Assembly (NCBI RefSeq): GCF_042453785.1
Contig: NC_091669.1
Location: 9,064,501-9,128,500 of the forward strand
DNA from: Malus domestica
Taxonomy: Eukaryota > Streptophyta > Magnoliopsida > Rosales > Rosaceae
Reading direction: 5' to 3'
DNA: 64,000 nt
Below the pieces are notes generated by a model. The model was given only the letters and a program-made list of their open reading frames with translations, had not been told where the DNA came from and made no database searches. Shown in pieces: positions 46,734 through 58,219 of this stretch (its first letter is position 1; each line of letters opens with the position of its first letter). The position numbers and the translations under genes were made by a program.

Positions 46734-46991
46734 TGTTGTGGTCTATTTTATCTGACAGAGGGACTAGAGCCGGCGGCAGAGAGAGAGAGGAGAGAGATGT
46801 GTGTTTGTAGAATTGTAGGGGAATGTGTGTGTTGTTATCCCTCCTACATTGTGCCTTTATTTATAGTAGTAAAGGGAGAGAAGATATTCCTTCTCCTCCA
46901 AGTAATACAAGTTGCAATAGGAAAGGATAACTAGAATCAAATCTTATCTAGGATTTACACAATCATACTTAAACTAGGAATGTTTACAACA
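46734..46991 (-). repeat. Copia 2 3' LTR
   Basis: 258 bp, complete, beginning tgttgtggtc and ending tttacaaca on the plus strand. It contains a GAGA-rich stretch near 46778-46798. Next to it at 46992 is the polypurine tract. Confidence 0.95.
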
Positions 46992-47408
46992 CTCCCCCTT
47001 GAGTGGGTAAATACTCAAGGTAGATTCAGCATCATGCAGAAGTTGAGGAAGTCGACTCGTCGGCATTGATTCCAAGGAACAACGCTTATTCTCAATAAGG
47101 TAGGAACTTGCATAAGTAGTAAGTCTCACTAAAAAACCCTAAGGCTATGGCAAAAACCCAAGTAGGGACAAAATCCATAGTCTAAGGAAAAATGCGTGAG
47201 AAATGCAAAGTCAAAAGAAACGTCTACAGGACGTCATCAGGGATATGACCAGCCCAAGGTGGGTGCCTCGTTAAAACCTAGTTAGGTAGCAAAAACCCAG
47301 TGGGAAAAATGCTCCTAATCGTAGGGAAAAAGAGTACATTAAGATCAAGCAAGTATCCAGAAGATACTCCCCCTGAGTTTGACATAATTCCAAAGAGAAA
47401 TAGCAAAG

Positions 47409-50400
47409 TTACAACTCAGAAAGTTTACACATACCAATTCCATGAACAAGCTTCTGAAACGTCGCCTTCGGTAGTGATTTGGTGAAGAGGTCGGCCAGAT
47501 TGTCTTGTGATCGGATTTGCGTGACTTCAATCTTCTGATGCTCTTGTTGTTGATGTGTAAAGAAGAACTTCGGCGCAATATGCTTGGTGTTGTCTCCTTT
47601 GATGTAACCCTTCTTGAGCTGTTCGATGCAAGCTGCGTTGTCTTCAAAAATCGTCGTCGGGGCATTAACGGCGGGATGAAGATCACAGGAGCTTCGAATA
47701 TGGCCCACTACTGCTCTCAACCAAAAGCATTCCCGAGTTGCTTCATGTAAGGCGAGAATTTCAGCATGGTTAGACGAAGTGGCAACTAAGGTCTGTTTAG
47801 TTGACCTCCAAGATATTGCGGTGCCTCCAACGGTAAAGACATAACCCGTCTGAGAACGCGCCTTGTGCGGATCAGATAAGTATCCAGCGTCGGCATAACC
47901 AACAAGGCGAGAATCAACCCGATGAGCATAGGGTGCGGCATCACTCGAGGATTCGTAGGGATAGAATAAGCCCAAATCCGTAGTACCCTTAAGGTAACGG
48001 AAGATGTCTTTCACGCCAGTCCAATGTCTGCGTGTTGGTGCATTGCTGTATCTTGCCAAAAGATTAACAGCGAAAGAGATGTCGGGTCTAGTGCATTGAG
48101 CTAAGTACAATAAAACGCCTATCGCACTTAGATAAGGAACTTCAGGCTCCAAAATCTCTTCATCATCCTCCTTCGGACGGAAGGGATCTCGCTTTGCATC
48201 TAGCGTACGAACGACCATAGGAGTACTCGAAGACTTCGTTTTATCCTCATTAAAACGGCGCAACACCTTCTGGGTGTAGTTCGATTGATGTACTAGGATT
48301 CCATCCGAACAATGCTCTATCTCGAGGTCGAGACAGTATCGAGTCTTACCTAGATCTTTCATCTCAAATTCCGACTTCAGGTGCGAAGCAGTTCTCGCGA
48401 GCTCTTCAGGAGTTCCGATGAGATTCATGTCATCGACATATACTGCAACAATCGCAAATCCGGAATGTGACTTCTTAATGAACACACAAGGGCATAGTTC
48501 GTTATTCACATATCCCTGACTAGTCAAATACTCACTTAAACGGTTATACCACATTTTTCTGGATTGTTTCAAACCGTATAGTGAACGCCTCAGCCGAATT
48601 GAGAGCGTGTTCCGGGGTTTGGAAATATTTGAACCAGTCAATGTAAGTCCTTCGGGAACTTTCATATAAATTTCCGTATCAAGATCCCCATAGAGATACG
48701 CGGTTACTATGTCCATCAGCTGCATATCCAGTTTTTCGGAAACTACCAAACTGATAAGGTATCGAAAAGTAATCACATCCATAACGGGTGAGTAAGTTTC
48801 GTCATAGTCAATCCCGGGGCGTTGTGAGAAACCTTGTGCTACAAGACGAGCTTTGTAACGCACAATTTCGTTATTCTCATTACGCTTCCGAACGAAAACC
48901 CACTTGTAGCCAACGGGCTTCACATGTGGAGGAGTAGGAACTACAGGTCCAAACACCTTACGTTTCGCAAGTGAATCAAGTTCGACTTGGATTGCTTGTT
49001 TCCAGTTTGACCAATCAGCTCTACGTCGACATTCATCAACGGAACGCGGTTCAATGTCATCGCTCAACATGATCTCAGTAGCTACTGCAAATGCTAATGC
49101 ATCGTCGACAATCATCTCATTTCTACGCCACACATCATCTAAGCTAGCATAATAGACCGAAATCTCACGATTCTCGGGAGGAGGATTCGTCTCTTCAAGG
49201 ACGCTTCCATAATCTAGAATTTCCTCATGAGTTGGGTAAAATGAGTAAGCGATAGTCGGATTCACGGTAGGCTCTTCAGGACCTTGTGCCGTGGTTTTCC
49301 TCTTCCGGGGGTGTGAATCCTTTGAACCAAGGGGTCTGCCACGCTTTTGTGTAGGGGCAGATGATTGACTAGCCGCTAATGTACGTGGATCACCAGAATT
49401 GGCGTCCCGGGCTTCCAGGAGGGTAGTCCTTCGTACATTTGGTACATCCATCTTTGCAGGCGTATTCGCAGCTGGAATATGTGATCTTGTCACGCGCGCT
49501 AGATCGGTGAAAGCATCTGGCATGCTCTGAGCTATGCTCTGGAGATCTAATATGCGCTGCACTTCAGCTTCAGACTGAGCGGTGCGGGGATCTAAATGAG
49601 ACAAAGTGGGAGTCGTCCACGATAATTCGCGTCGTTCATTAGGAACGTTGACGTTCTTATCTCCCCCTAACGAAGGGAAGACTGTCTCATAGAAGTGACA
49701 ATCCGCGAAACGAGCGGTAAACAGATCGCCTGTCAAAGGTTCTAAGTAACGAATAATCGAAGGAGAATCATATCCGACATAGATTCCCATCCTTCGCTGA
49801 GGCCCCATTTTTGTACGTAAGGGCGGCGAGATCGGCACATAGACCGCACAACCAAAAACGCGCAGATGCGATATGTCGGGTTCGCATCCGGTGACCAACT
49901 GAAGGGCACTAAATGGTTGTGTCGCAACAGGCCTCAGGCGGACCAACTTTGATGCGTGTAATATTGCATGGCCCCAAGCAGCGATCGGGAGCTTGGTACG
50001 TATGACCAACGATCGAGCAATCATTTGTAAACGCTTAATGAAAGCCTCTGCCAGGCCGTTCTGGGTGTGAACATGGGGTACAGGATGTTCAACTTCAACC
50101 CCAACCGACCTGAGCCAACAGTTTGGAGAATGCAGCGTTCCTTGTGGACAACAAGCACACGTGTGACCAACGTGTAGAAGCGTCAACCAAAACCATAAAA
50201 TATCTAAATGGTCCGCAGGGAGGTTGAATCAGTCCACAAATGTCCCCCTGAATCCGTTGTAGAAAAATGGGAGGATTCGAACGAATCTTGTCATAAGAAG
50301 GCTTAGTAATAAGCTTTCCCATAGAACATGTTTGACATGCAATTTCATGGATCGAACTTAAGCTTCGGGTTAGTGGATGCCCGTGTGAAGTTTTGAGGAT

Positions 50401-50892
50401 ACGGCGCATCGCTATTCGTCCAGGATGTCCCAAACGATCATGCCAAAGTGTAATTTCGTGCGCGGTCCCTGTGGTAGGGCCGGCCACATAGTGGCATTCT
50501 ATGGGGCGTATGGTCGTAGTATACAGACCACTCGGGTTACGCTCCATCTTCTCTAGAATACGCTTCTGGCCATATTCGTAGGAAGTTACGCACAGAAATT
50601 CAACTCCGTTTTCTACGTGGGTTTCAGCGTGATAATTGTTATCTCTAATGTCCTTGAAACTTAGTAACGTTCTTCCGGAACGTGGAGAATAGAGTGCCTC
50701 AGCAATGGTCAAGATTGTACCATTGGACAACATTATACGTGCCTTACCGTATCCTTCGATCAGGTTGGATGGGCCTGAGAGGGTTGTCAGAGGTGCATTC
50801 TTAGGTACGAAGTTAGTGAAATAGATGCGTTCACGCAAAACAGTATGCGTGGTTGCACTATCTGCCAGACAACTAACTTTCCCACTAGTCAT
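47409..50892 (-). pseudogene. Copia 2 pol: protease, truncated integrase, RT, RNase H
   Basis: The first part (50892-50110) has the protease (CLADSATTHTVL) and the integrase zinc region (LWHDRLGHPGRIAMRRIL, CQTCSMGKL), up to SKLLAQ. At about 50109/50110 it joins directly to SVGVEVEHP in another frame. The stretch that normally carries the second catalytic aspartate (DNAGEF in relatives) is missing. The second part is one open frame of 925 codons. It holds the integrase end (HTQNGLAEAFIKRLQ), a long linker and the RT (RLVAQGFSQRPGIDY, SLYGLKQSRKMWY, YVDDMNLIG). It ends with RNase H (YADAGYLSDPHKARSQTG, LVATSSNHAEILAL). RT and RNase H look intact. Confidence 0.92.
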
Positions 50893-51141
50893 ACCTTAGA
50901 ATGAAAAATTAATTTGAATCGGTCACATGCATAAAAGTTTATAAAAACAAGTATCAATTCAAAATAATTTCATTTATTCAAGGAAAAAACTTAATATCCA
51001 AAATAAATCGCCAACTAATAATCCAAAACATAAAGGAAAATTGTTCAAAATCAACAAAAAAACAAGGTGGGTTCGGCCACAAGGTGGAATTCGGCCCCAA
51101 TTGTCTTATTTTAACTGAAAAATAAGTCTATGTCTAAGATT
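50893..51141 (-). other. AT-rich spacer between gag and pol of Copia 2
   Basis: About 250 bases without an open frame lie between the gag stop and the pol start. In the sense direction it has AATAAA (plus-strand tttatt at 50973-50978). Its end is a pyrimidine-rich ATTTTTCATTCTAAG just before ATGACTAGTGG. This could serve internal polyadenylation or splicing to separate Gag from Pol; not shown. Confidence 0.5.
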
Positions 51142-52122
51142 CTAATCTTCCATAGGAGTGGTATCCTCCTGAAAATCAGAAACCTCCATCTTTGTAGTCT
51201 CCGGTTCGTCCACTTGCAGGAAGTTTGATTCAAACTTCGTACGACGAGAATGATATGCATCCACAACCTTCTTGGGAGCACGGCAAATACGGGACCAATG
51301 GTCCTTGGAACCACAACGATAGCACATATCGTCATTCATTGTGGCAGGTGCTTTGCCCTTATTCTTGAAGTTCGGGGCCTTAGGAGCGAGGTTTGGGCGC
51401 TTCTGGGCTTTGTTTCCTCCCTTGGATGGGCCTTGGCTCTGTTGACCTTGGTGGGATGGTTTCTGGCCGCCCTTACCACGCCTCTTTTGGCGTTTTGGGT
51501 GCTGATTAGTGCTATAATGTGCTTCAGGCACAGCAGTAGCCCCAGTAGGTCGAGCTTGATGATTCTTCATCAACAGCTGGTTCTGCTTTTCAGCAAGAAG
51601 TAAAACAGAGATCAAATCCGAGAACTTAGTGAACTTCTGAGCTCTATATTGTTGCTGCAGGACAATATTAGAAGCAGAGAAGGTCGAGTAGGTCTTCTCC
51701 AGGAGATCCTCTTCAGTCAAAGTTTCATTGCAAAACTTGAGAAGTGATCGGATTCGACAAACTTCAGAATTATATTCATTCACAGACTTAAAGTCTTGGA
51801 AGCGCAAGTGCTGCCAGTCGTGTCTTGCTTCAGGCAAGAATATGTCCTTTTGGTGATCGAAACGATCAGCCAAAGCGACCCATAATGCACGTGGATCCTC
51901 CTCAGCAAGGTACTCAGTTTGTAGAGCGTCATGGATATGTCTTCGAATGAAGATCATAGCAGTGGCTTTTTCAGCCTCGCCAACAGGTTTATCTGTGGCT
52001 TCTTCAATAGCAGGACGCAAGTTCTTTGCAGTGAGGTGGAGCTTCACATCTTGAACCCACTTGAGGTAGTTCCTTCCAGAAACCTCCAAAGCGGTGAAGT
52101 CGAGTTTGTTCAAATTCGACAT
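51142..52122 (-). CDS. Copia 2 Gag with CCHC zinc knuckle
   Basis: An intact frame of 326 residues starting MSNLNKLDFTALEVSG. It has the Copia Gag core (YLKWVQDVKLHLTAKNLRPA; LWVALADRFDHQKDIFLPEA; SVNEYNSEVCRIRSLLKFC). A basic linker rich in K, G and Q leads to a CX2CX4HX4C knuckle (CYRCGSKDHWSRIC). It ends in an acidic tail and its own stop codon, so it is not fused to Pol. It would form the virus-like particle that packages the element RNA. Confidence 0.95.
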   Translation of the reverse strand: MSNLNKLDFTALEVSGRNYLKWVQDVKLHLTAKNLRPAIEEATDKPVGEAEKATAMIFIRRHIHDALQTEYLAEEDPRALWVALADRFDHQKDIFLPEARHDWQHLRFQDFKSVNEYNSEVCRIRSLLKFCNETLTEEDLLEKTYSTFSASNIVLQQQYRAQKFTKFSDLISVLLLAEKQNQLLMKNHQARPTGATAVPEAHYSTNQHPKRQKRRGKGGQKPSHQGQQSQGPSKGGNKAQKRPNLAPKAPNFKNKGKAPATMNDDMCYRCGSKDHWSRICRAPKKVVDAYHSRRTKFESNFLQVDEPETTKMEVSDFQEDTTPMED

Positions 52123-52239
52123 GTTCCTATCACAAAATGGATGAACAAGATGTGGTTAGTGTAATGGAGAAAAATCAATCCATTCACATAGGAGTAGAAC
52201 ATACAGGTTCTAATAGTCATGTATTGGTTTAATTTTGCA

Positions 52240-52465
52240 TGAAAAACTTCGGGTTTTCATGGGTGATATATTTAAGTGAAAACTTCGGGTTTTCAAACAA
52301 GGCATGTGTATAAGAAACTTCGGGTTTCAAAGTAATTATGAACTTCAGGTTCATATATTCCTGCAGGCAAACACAAATATATATGCAAACAAATATGCAA
52401 AGAATATATGCAGAAATATTGTATAATGATAAGTGAATTAATTTATTTTTGGTCTTCGGGGCCAA
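52240..52465 (-). promoter_or_regulatory. Array of short hairpins in the Copia 2 leader
   Basis: Five inverted repeats share the plus-strand apex 'cttcgg' (once 'cttcag') but have different stems: 52240-52263 (catgaaaa/ttttcatg), 52279-52297 (tgaaaac/gttttca), 52316-52330 (gaaac/gtttc), 52339-52357 (tatgaac/gttcata) and 52449-52465 (ttggtc/ggccaa). In the element's RNA the apex reads CCGAA, once CTGAA. The first four stems pair fully in that sense apart from one extra base in the first; the fifth has a C-A mismatch. They lie 120-345 nt upstream of the gag ATG. Confidence 0.7.
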
Positions 52466-53179
52466 ATTAAAGTGTGGGTGAAAATATAAAAACCCATATT
52501 ATTTAAAAAAAAATTAAATAATAAAATCTCGGGGCCTAAAAATATAGGCCAAGAACCCTCGGGTGGGATTACAGGCCCACGGGGTGAGAAGAGGGGAATG
52601 GGCTGCTGTGTGCAGCCCTAAAAAAAAAAAATTCGTTTTTTTTTTTTTTGTATTCAATTATATTATATGCATGTATAATTTTAATGAATCACATATTTAC
52701 GTTGATGCATATGCAAATAATAGTTTCAATGCATGTACATATGTAGGATTCAATTCATGACAAATATCAAATTCACATAATTGTAGCAATTTTGATTATG
52801 AAGCATACACAATTTATGTAGAATCTAAAATACGTTAAACGTAAAGTTGGGTCATGCATCATGGTGAATGTTCATGCTATCAGGGCTTGCAAAATATCGA
52901 GTTAAAAGCCGTTGTTTAGAAAGAACCTGATTGCGTGATGATATAGATGAACTGGTTTGATGCAGAAAAATTATTTCTTCAATTTCGGCTTTCATCTTCA
53001 AGCTTGTATCACGTTCAACATAAGAAGAAAAATAAATTGAATCAATAACAATATATGAATTCAATAAAATCAAGATTTAATCAATTAAAAATAATTGAAA
53101 CGTAATACTCCCCTGATTGTAGACGAATAAATTCTCTTTAAATTCTTCTAAGCACAGCGTGAAGAGCGTGCTGATAACG

Positions 53180-53436
53180 TGTTGTGGTCTATTTTATCTG
53201 ACAGAGGGACTAGAGCCGACGGCAGAGAGAGAGAGGAGAGAGATGTGTGTTTGTAGAATTGTAGGGGAATGTGTGTGTTGTTATCCCTCCTACATTGTGC
53301 CTTTATTTATAGTAGTAAAGGGAGAGAAGATATTCCTTCTCCTCCAAGTAATACAAGTTGCAATAGGAAAGGATAACTAGAATCAAATCTTATCTAGGAT
53401 TTACACAATCATACTTAAACTAGGAATGTTTACAAC
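53180..53436 (-). repeat. Copia 2 5' LTR
   Basis: 257 bp, identical to the 3' LTR except one base (gccgacgg versus gccggcgg) and the missing last base at the host junction. Inward of it, the minus strand reads cgttatcagcacgctc, a Copia-style primer-binding region. Confidence 0.92.
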
Positions 53437-53437
53437 T

Positions 53438-53774
53438 TTCACATGATATTTCATTATTGTACTGAACAGTCACATGATGATAAACCCGTTCCATACAACT
53501 TTCAGTATTCTTCAACATTTCACCTTTGTATGGGAAGACAAAATAAATAATGAATTACTGGTGCTCTTTTTCTTTTCTTTTTTCCAATTGGTATTATATT
53601 CTTCTTCTTTTGGCCCGTAAGTTTTGTCTGGTATTAAATTGAAATCTTCTAGGACAGATACCCAATCTCATCAAATACTATTATATCTTCTATTAAAAAA
53701 AAACAAAAAGAAAATTCATGAAAAATGTTTGAAAACTTTGAGTTTTAATTAAAAAAACAAAAAAATGTTGTAAG
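53438..53774. repeat. Right copy of the 337-bp host direct repeat flanking Copia 2
   Basis: Same length as 46397-46733 with no indel. After it the host sequence continues as 'tgaatagtatcaag', which completes the short-element family member whose start is in this repeat. Confidence 0.95.
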
Positions 53775-53880
53775 TGAATAGTATCAAGAATGATTTTTTA
53801 AAGTAAAAATATCTTTTTCGTTAAAAGTGAATAATACCAAGAATGTTTTGTTAAAACTCTAAATAAAAAAACTTTAAATA
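53700..53880. repeat. Diverged copy of the short interspersed family seen at 12141
   Basis: Shares 'tgaaaactttgagttttaat' and the 'gtgaatagtaccaag'-type motif repeated with 'tttttcgttaaaa', as at 12141-12296. Copia 2 is inserted within this family member, and the left part is repeated at 46680-46733. Confidence 0.6.
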
Positions 53881-55048
53881 TTTTGGTTTTTTACTTTCCG
53901 TGGATGATCATGATACAGCTCATTCACCATACCAAAGAGCAAAGACCCTATTCTTTCATTAAATAGTTTGATGATGGGTAGATTAGTAACGCAACATAGA
54001 GACAAACTTGGTTTAGACCGACTAACTGGCTGGTCCGACCAATTAAAATCAAAATCTTATCAATAGTTTATCGACATGTCAATATTGATAAATTTTATCA
54101 ATACATCAATTCACTAATAGAAATTCACACGATAAGTAACTAACAATATGACATCATTTTTTTAATTGACTAGACTGTCTAACTAGCAAGCTGGTCATTT
54201 GATCTATAACCTGCATTTTTCTCTACAACATGACTATTACAATGACACTAAAATAGACCCCACACCACTAACCTATGACAAGAAAATTTTCAGTTTGTCG
54301 AAAATATAAATCCGATACACCAAATATCATAATACAAGAAGTTGTATTTTTTTTTCTTTTAAATATTCAATCATTTGTATCATAACACTTAGTAAATTAA
54401 GTTGTATTCCTAATACACTGAAAAATTTCTCGCCCATTAATTTAAAGAAAAACTAAGGAAAAAGTTTTTGTGGAATGTCATCTTCGGATTTGAAAATGTG
54501 GTTAGGAAACTGGTTGGAACCTGGAGTGAGTCAATGATCGCCTATTTGTTGGACCACCCAGTAGATTAGGCTCTGTTAAGTCCCAATCAACCATTTTTGT
54601 GGCCCATATCTCACTTTATAAGAGACACACGCTCTAAAACAATTGAATCACAATGCCCAATTGCCATTGGGAGAACTGGGTCTTTGTGGCCTACCATGCT
54701 AAAACTTAATGTTTTCTCACAAGGTTGTCTTTTGAACTCAAAGGGACTTCAACACTTTTTAGCATTCCGTTGCACAACTAGGGTTTTCTTTAAATATTTT
54801 TATGGTTATGTTGGACGCTTTCAAACTCTGAATTTGATTGATCTTACTCATCGTTCTACTTACTCTTACTACTGCGCTGATTCTAGTGACTTAACGTTTG
54901 ATAAAATACCATATAAAGAAAAAACTAAAGAACAATCGTTTCCATATTGAGTTTCCATTTGGAAATGCATCTTTTCCATTTTTTTTCTTTTTCATAAATG
55001 GAATTGAATTTCCAGAGCAAAAAAAAAAAAAAAAAAAACTGGAATTAA
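53881..55048. other. AT-rich intergenic sequence, no gene seen
   Basis: Contains a 117-codon open frame at 54597-54950 with no recognisable domain, and an A run near 55017-55038. I see nothing else. Confidence 0.45.
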
Positions 55049-55061
55049 AAAATGGGCTTTG

Positions 55062-55221
55062 TACTATGGTTTAGTAGTATTTTTTTTTCACTTATACGTG
55101 AGAGATCTCAAGTTCAACTCCGCCAAAGGTGAATTTGAACCAAATTATTACTAGGCTATTGTGAAAATTAGTCCACACCCTTACCTTCTTAGTATAAATA
55201 TTATTGTTTGTTGAAAAAAAA
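55062..55221 (+). mobile_element. SINE-like element with pol III boxes and A tail
   Basis: An A-box-like atggtttagtag (near 55056-55067) and a B-box-like agttcaactcc (55110-55120) are followed by a body and an A tail after 'ttgtttgttg'. Flanks 'aaatgggctttg' and 'aaatggctttg' look like an imperfect target duplication. This fits a tRNA-derived plant SINE; the boundaries are approximate. Confidence 0.55.
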
Positions 55222-56394
55222 ATGGCTTTGATTTAGGAATCTCTTTGTCAATAGGAATAAGAGGAAAAAGAGGATCCACTAAATTTTGGCATTAGCCCTT
55301 TTTTTTGTCAAGGCGTGCTTAGCCTCCCAAAGATTCTGAGTCCAATTTTGTTTGAATAAAATTACAACAAATATGTTGATAAACATAAAAATTAGGTACT
55401 ACCAATGCCAAAAATTAAGCAATTAAAAATTAAAAATAAATAAGTAGGTAGGTTTCTACCATCTCGCTTTTTCCCCTTCCAAAATTATTAGTAGGAATAA
55501 TCCAATTTAATAAAATCAGTCCAATTCCTTAAATTTAATTATTTTATTATCAATAATTATCTCTTCAATGATGTAAAAATCAAATTTATTCCTAATTATC
55601 TCTTTGATTATTTCTTTTTATTTTTATTTTTTGTTATTTCTTGTTCTTCCTCTTGCTTTATCCTATTTATAGATTTTATTTTAATTTTTATAATCAACTT
55701 ATATTACAGGTTAATTGTATTTATCTACCTATATGACAAAAAAAATTTCATAGTCAACCTACCACAGATTAATGTGTGACAGCCCGTCCCAAATTATTTT
55801 TTTATTGACAGTGTGAAATGTCTATTTTACCCTTGGACGTTGTGACACACCCCAACCCGGAATGTCCACTAGGACTCCGAATTGAGCTGTGTTGGTCGAC
55901 ACCTGGAAGGTGACGAAGCTATAAAGTGTGATGATGTGGAAATATTGTGAATAAATTTAAACCTAAGAGTGCCTAAATACCAGAGTGCACTGGTGAGCGA
56001 GAATGAACCCACTTCACACGTGATGTTAGAGCATAAGCAAGTACAGAAGAGTGAATTAAGAATCGTAGCCTTGAATAATCTTCAATACTAAGAATCACCA
56101 CGATTCCTCAACGATAAGAAAGCTCAGCTAAGAAGACCTGGGGGTGAAGACAAGACAAAGGTGAGTGGCCTAGTAATTAAAATTTTAATAGAAATCATAT
56201 AAATTGCTATAACCCATCGCTACGACACCTGTATAATTTCCAGACTTAGAATATAAAAATATACATTTTTATACACATATATTGATACAAGTCATGCTTC
56301 ACATATTTAATCATATGTTAACTTATCACATATTCATTACGTCTACTAGCTCATCACGTATTCACCACATATGTTAACTCATCACATATATTCA

Positions 56395-57025
56395 TTATAT
56401 ATACTAGCATGTAAGTCGGAGTCACCTATAGTGACATATACGACATATTCATAACTCATCACATATCTCATCAATCATGGCTATCATATAAGTCGGAGTC
56501 ACCTCTAGTGACCTATACAACATATTGATATCTCCTCACATATCTCATCAGTTATGGCTAGCATATAATAGTCGGAGTCACCTCTAGTGACATATACGAC
56601 ATATTCATATCTCATCACATATCTCATCAGTTATGGTTAGCATATAATAGTCGGAGTCACCTCTAGTGACCTATACGACATATTGATATCTCATCACATA
56701 TCTCATCAGTTATGACTAGCATATAATAGTCGGAGTCACCTCTAGTGACCTATACGACATATTCATATCTCATCACATATCTCATCAGTTATGGCTAACA
56801 TATAATGGTCGGAGTCACCTCTAGTCACATATACGACATATTGATATCTCATCAATTATGGCTAGCATATAATAGTCGGAGTCACCTCTAGTGACCTATA
56901 CGACATATTGATTTCTCATCACATATATCATCAGTTATGGCTAGCATATAATAGTCGGAGTCACCTCTAGTGACCTACACGACATATTGATATCTCATCA
57001 CATATCTCATCAATTAACTAATATA
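56395..57025. repeat. 79-bp tandem repeat, eight copies
   Basis: The anchor gtcggagtcacc occurs at 56415, 56492, 56571, 56650, 56729, 56808, 56875 and 56954. Steps are 77, 79, 79, 79, 79, 67 and 79. Each unit holds a hairpin gtcac-ctcta-gtgac (a few variants) and 'catatctcatcagttatggc'. It has no CRISPR character. Confidence 0.93.
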
Positions 57026-57894
57026 GTAAACTTACTTGAATTTACCTAAACTTACCTGAACTTACATGTGTGTCATGCGTACCTTTGCACTTCAGAGCGT
57101 TCACAGCACCACAATTATATATATGCAAACAATCCAACTCATTGTTTAAGTATTATTCAAAAGGCATGGCATTTTTAAAGCATAAATCATTTAATTGCGT
57201 TTTTCGGGAAAAATCATTTAAGGCATGGTATTATTCCAAACAACAGTTAAGTTTCCGTCAGGGTTGGCCGCTCGTGGGGGCGCGTCTGGCGATGCCCTTG
57301 CCGGCGCGTGGGTGCTCAGAATTTTTTTCTAAAAATATGGGGATGTTCCTGGGGTTGAGTAGGTATCGATGATATATTCAAATACCCCAATTTAGCACTG
57401 TATGAGAAGTTTTTACCTAGTTTTGTGTATGTGCTTTAAATAATATTTATATAGTTGTTTCGCATATAAGTGAGACTTAACTTGAGGACGAGCGCAGTCA
57501 AGAAAGGCTCGGGGGTTACGACCCTTCCACATATCAGTGAGTGGGCTTTTGGTTTTCAGTATATACTTATATAGTTGGTATTTTTCCCAGAAAATGAGTT
57601 TAAATGAAATTTATGTTTTGAAATGTCATGCATATGGTATCATGCTTAGACTATGAATTAGTTTAGTATGCATAAATGTGATTTAACGTTGTGGGCGCTC
57701 AGGTAAGTATGAGGTAAGTTGTAGACTGTTTATATGAAATGATGATTATGTGAGATGTGTTGAGAGCTCATAACCTGCACTCCGGTGTTAGTGATCCCGC
57801 CCATGGTTAGGGCCATAGTCCTTCACGTGATGTTCACCTCCCGCACCATACGCTCACCTTGGATCCAAGTTAGGTGCGCAGTCTTGTCATACAG

Positions 57895-58080
57895 ACCACT
57901 TTAGGTGGTTCCGACTCGTAGGTGACCTGCGATTATTCGCACAGTCTTCACGTGATCGTAGCAATAGAGCGTATTTATTTACATCTAGTCATGTCGTACA
58001 TACCACTTTAGGTGGTTCCGACTCGTGTGTAGGCATACTTGTTGAGCTATAGATTCAGCCGTACATGCCACTTTAGGTGG
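57895..58080. repeat. Three inverted copies of the subterminal core motif
   Basis: The motif accactttaggtggttccga occurs at 57895 and 58002, and a variant ccactttaggtggatccgg at 58068. Its reverse complement (tcggaaccacctaaagtggt) aligns with the 79-bp unit core (tcggagtcacctctagtgac), so the right side carries the same core in opposite orientation. Confidence 0.75.
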
Positions 58081-58183
58081 ATCCGGCTGATATGTTATTT
58101 CACCTGAGTTACTTATTATGTTATTTTGAGATATTTGACATGTCATACTTTTGAATATTACTATTCTGAGCATGGTTTTGAGA

Positions 58184-58185
58184 TT

Positions 58186-58216
<31 letters not shown>
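58184..58216. repeat. AT microsatellite
   Basis: A run of about 15 TA dinucleotides. Confidence 0.9.

Positions 58217-58219
<3 letters not shown>

Larger units (their letters stand above)
46734..53436 (-). mobile_element. Young Copia-type LTR retrotransposon 2, integrase-deleted
   Basis: The element reads on the minus strand: 5' LTR 53436-53180, leader, gag (52122-51142), AT-rich spacer, pol (50892-47409), polypurine tract (plus strand ctccccctt at 46992-47000) and 3' LTR 46991-46734. The LTRs are TG..CA with short inverted ends (tgttgt..acaaca) and differ at one base, plus a missing terminal base at 53436. Gag and RT/RNase H are long and open, so insertion was recent. The integrase core carries a deletion. 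There is no 5-bp target duplication; instead a 337-bp flank is repeated. The RNase H resembles the TAR/Tork side of Copia, not verified. Confidence 0.95.

Noticed and set aside
54597..54950. 117-codon open frame on the plus strand
   Set aside because: No domain, no typical gene context, and composition like AT-rich intergenic DNA.
56395..57025. Regular repeats that could suggest a CRISPR-like array
   Set aside because: The whole 79-bp unit is repeated, with no unique spacers, in a plant genome; it is a tandem repeat inside a transposon-like element.
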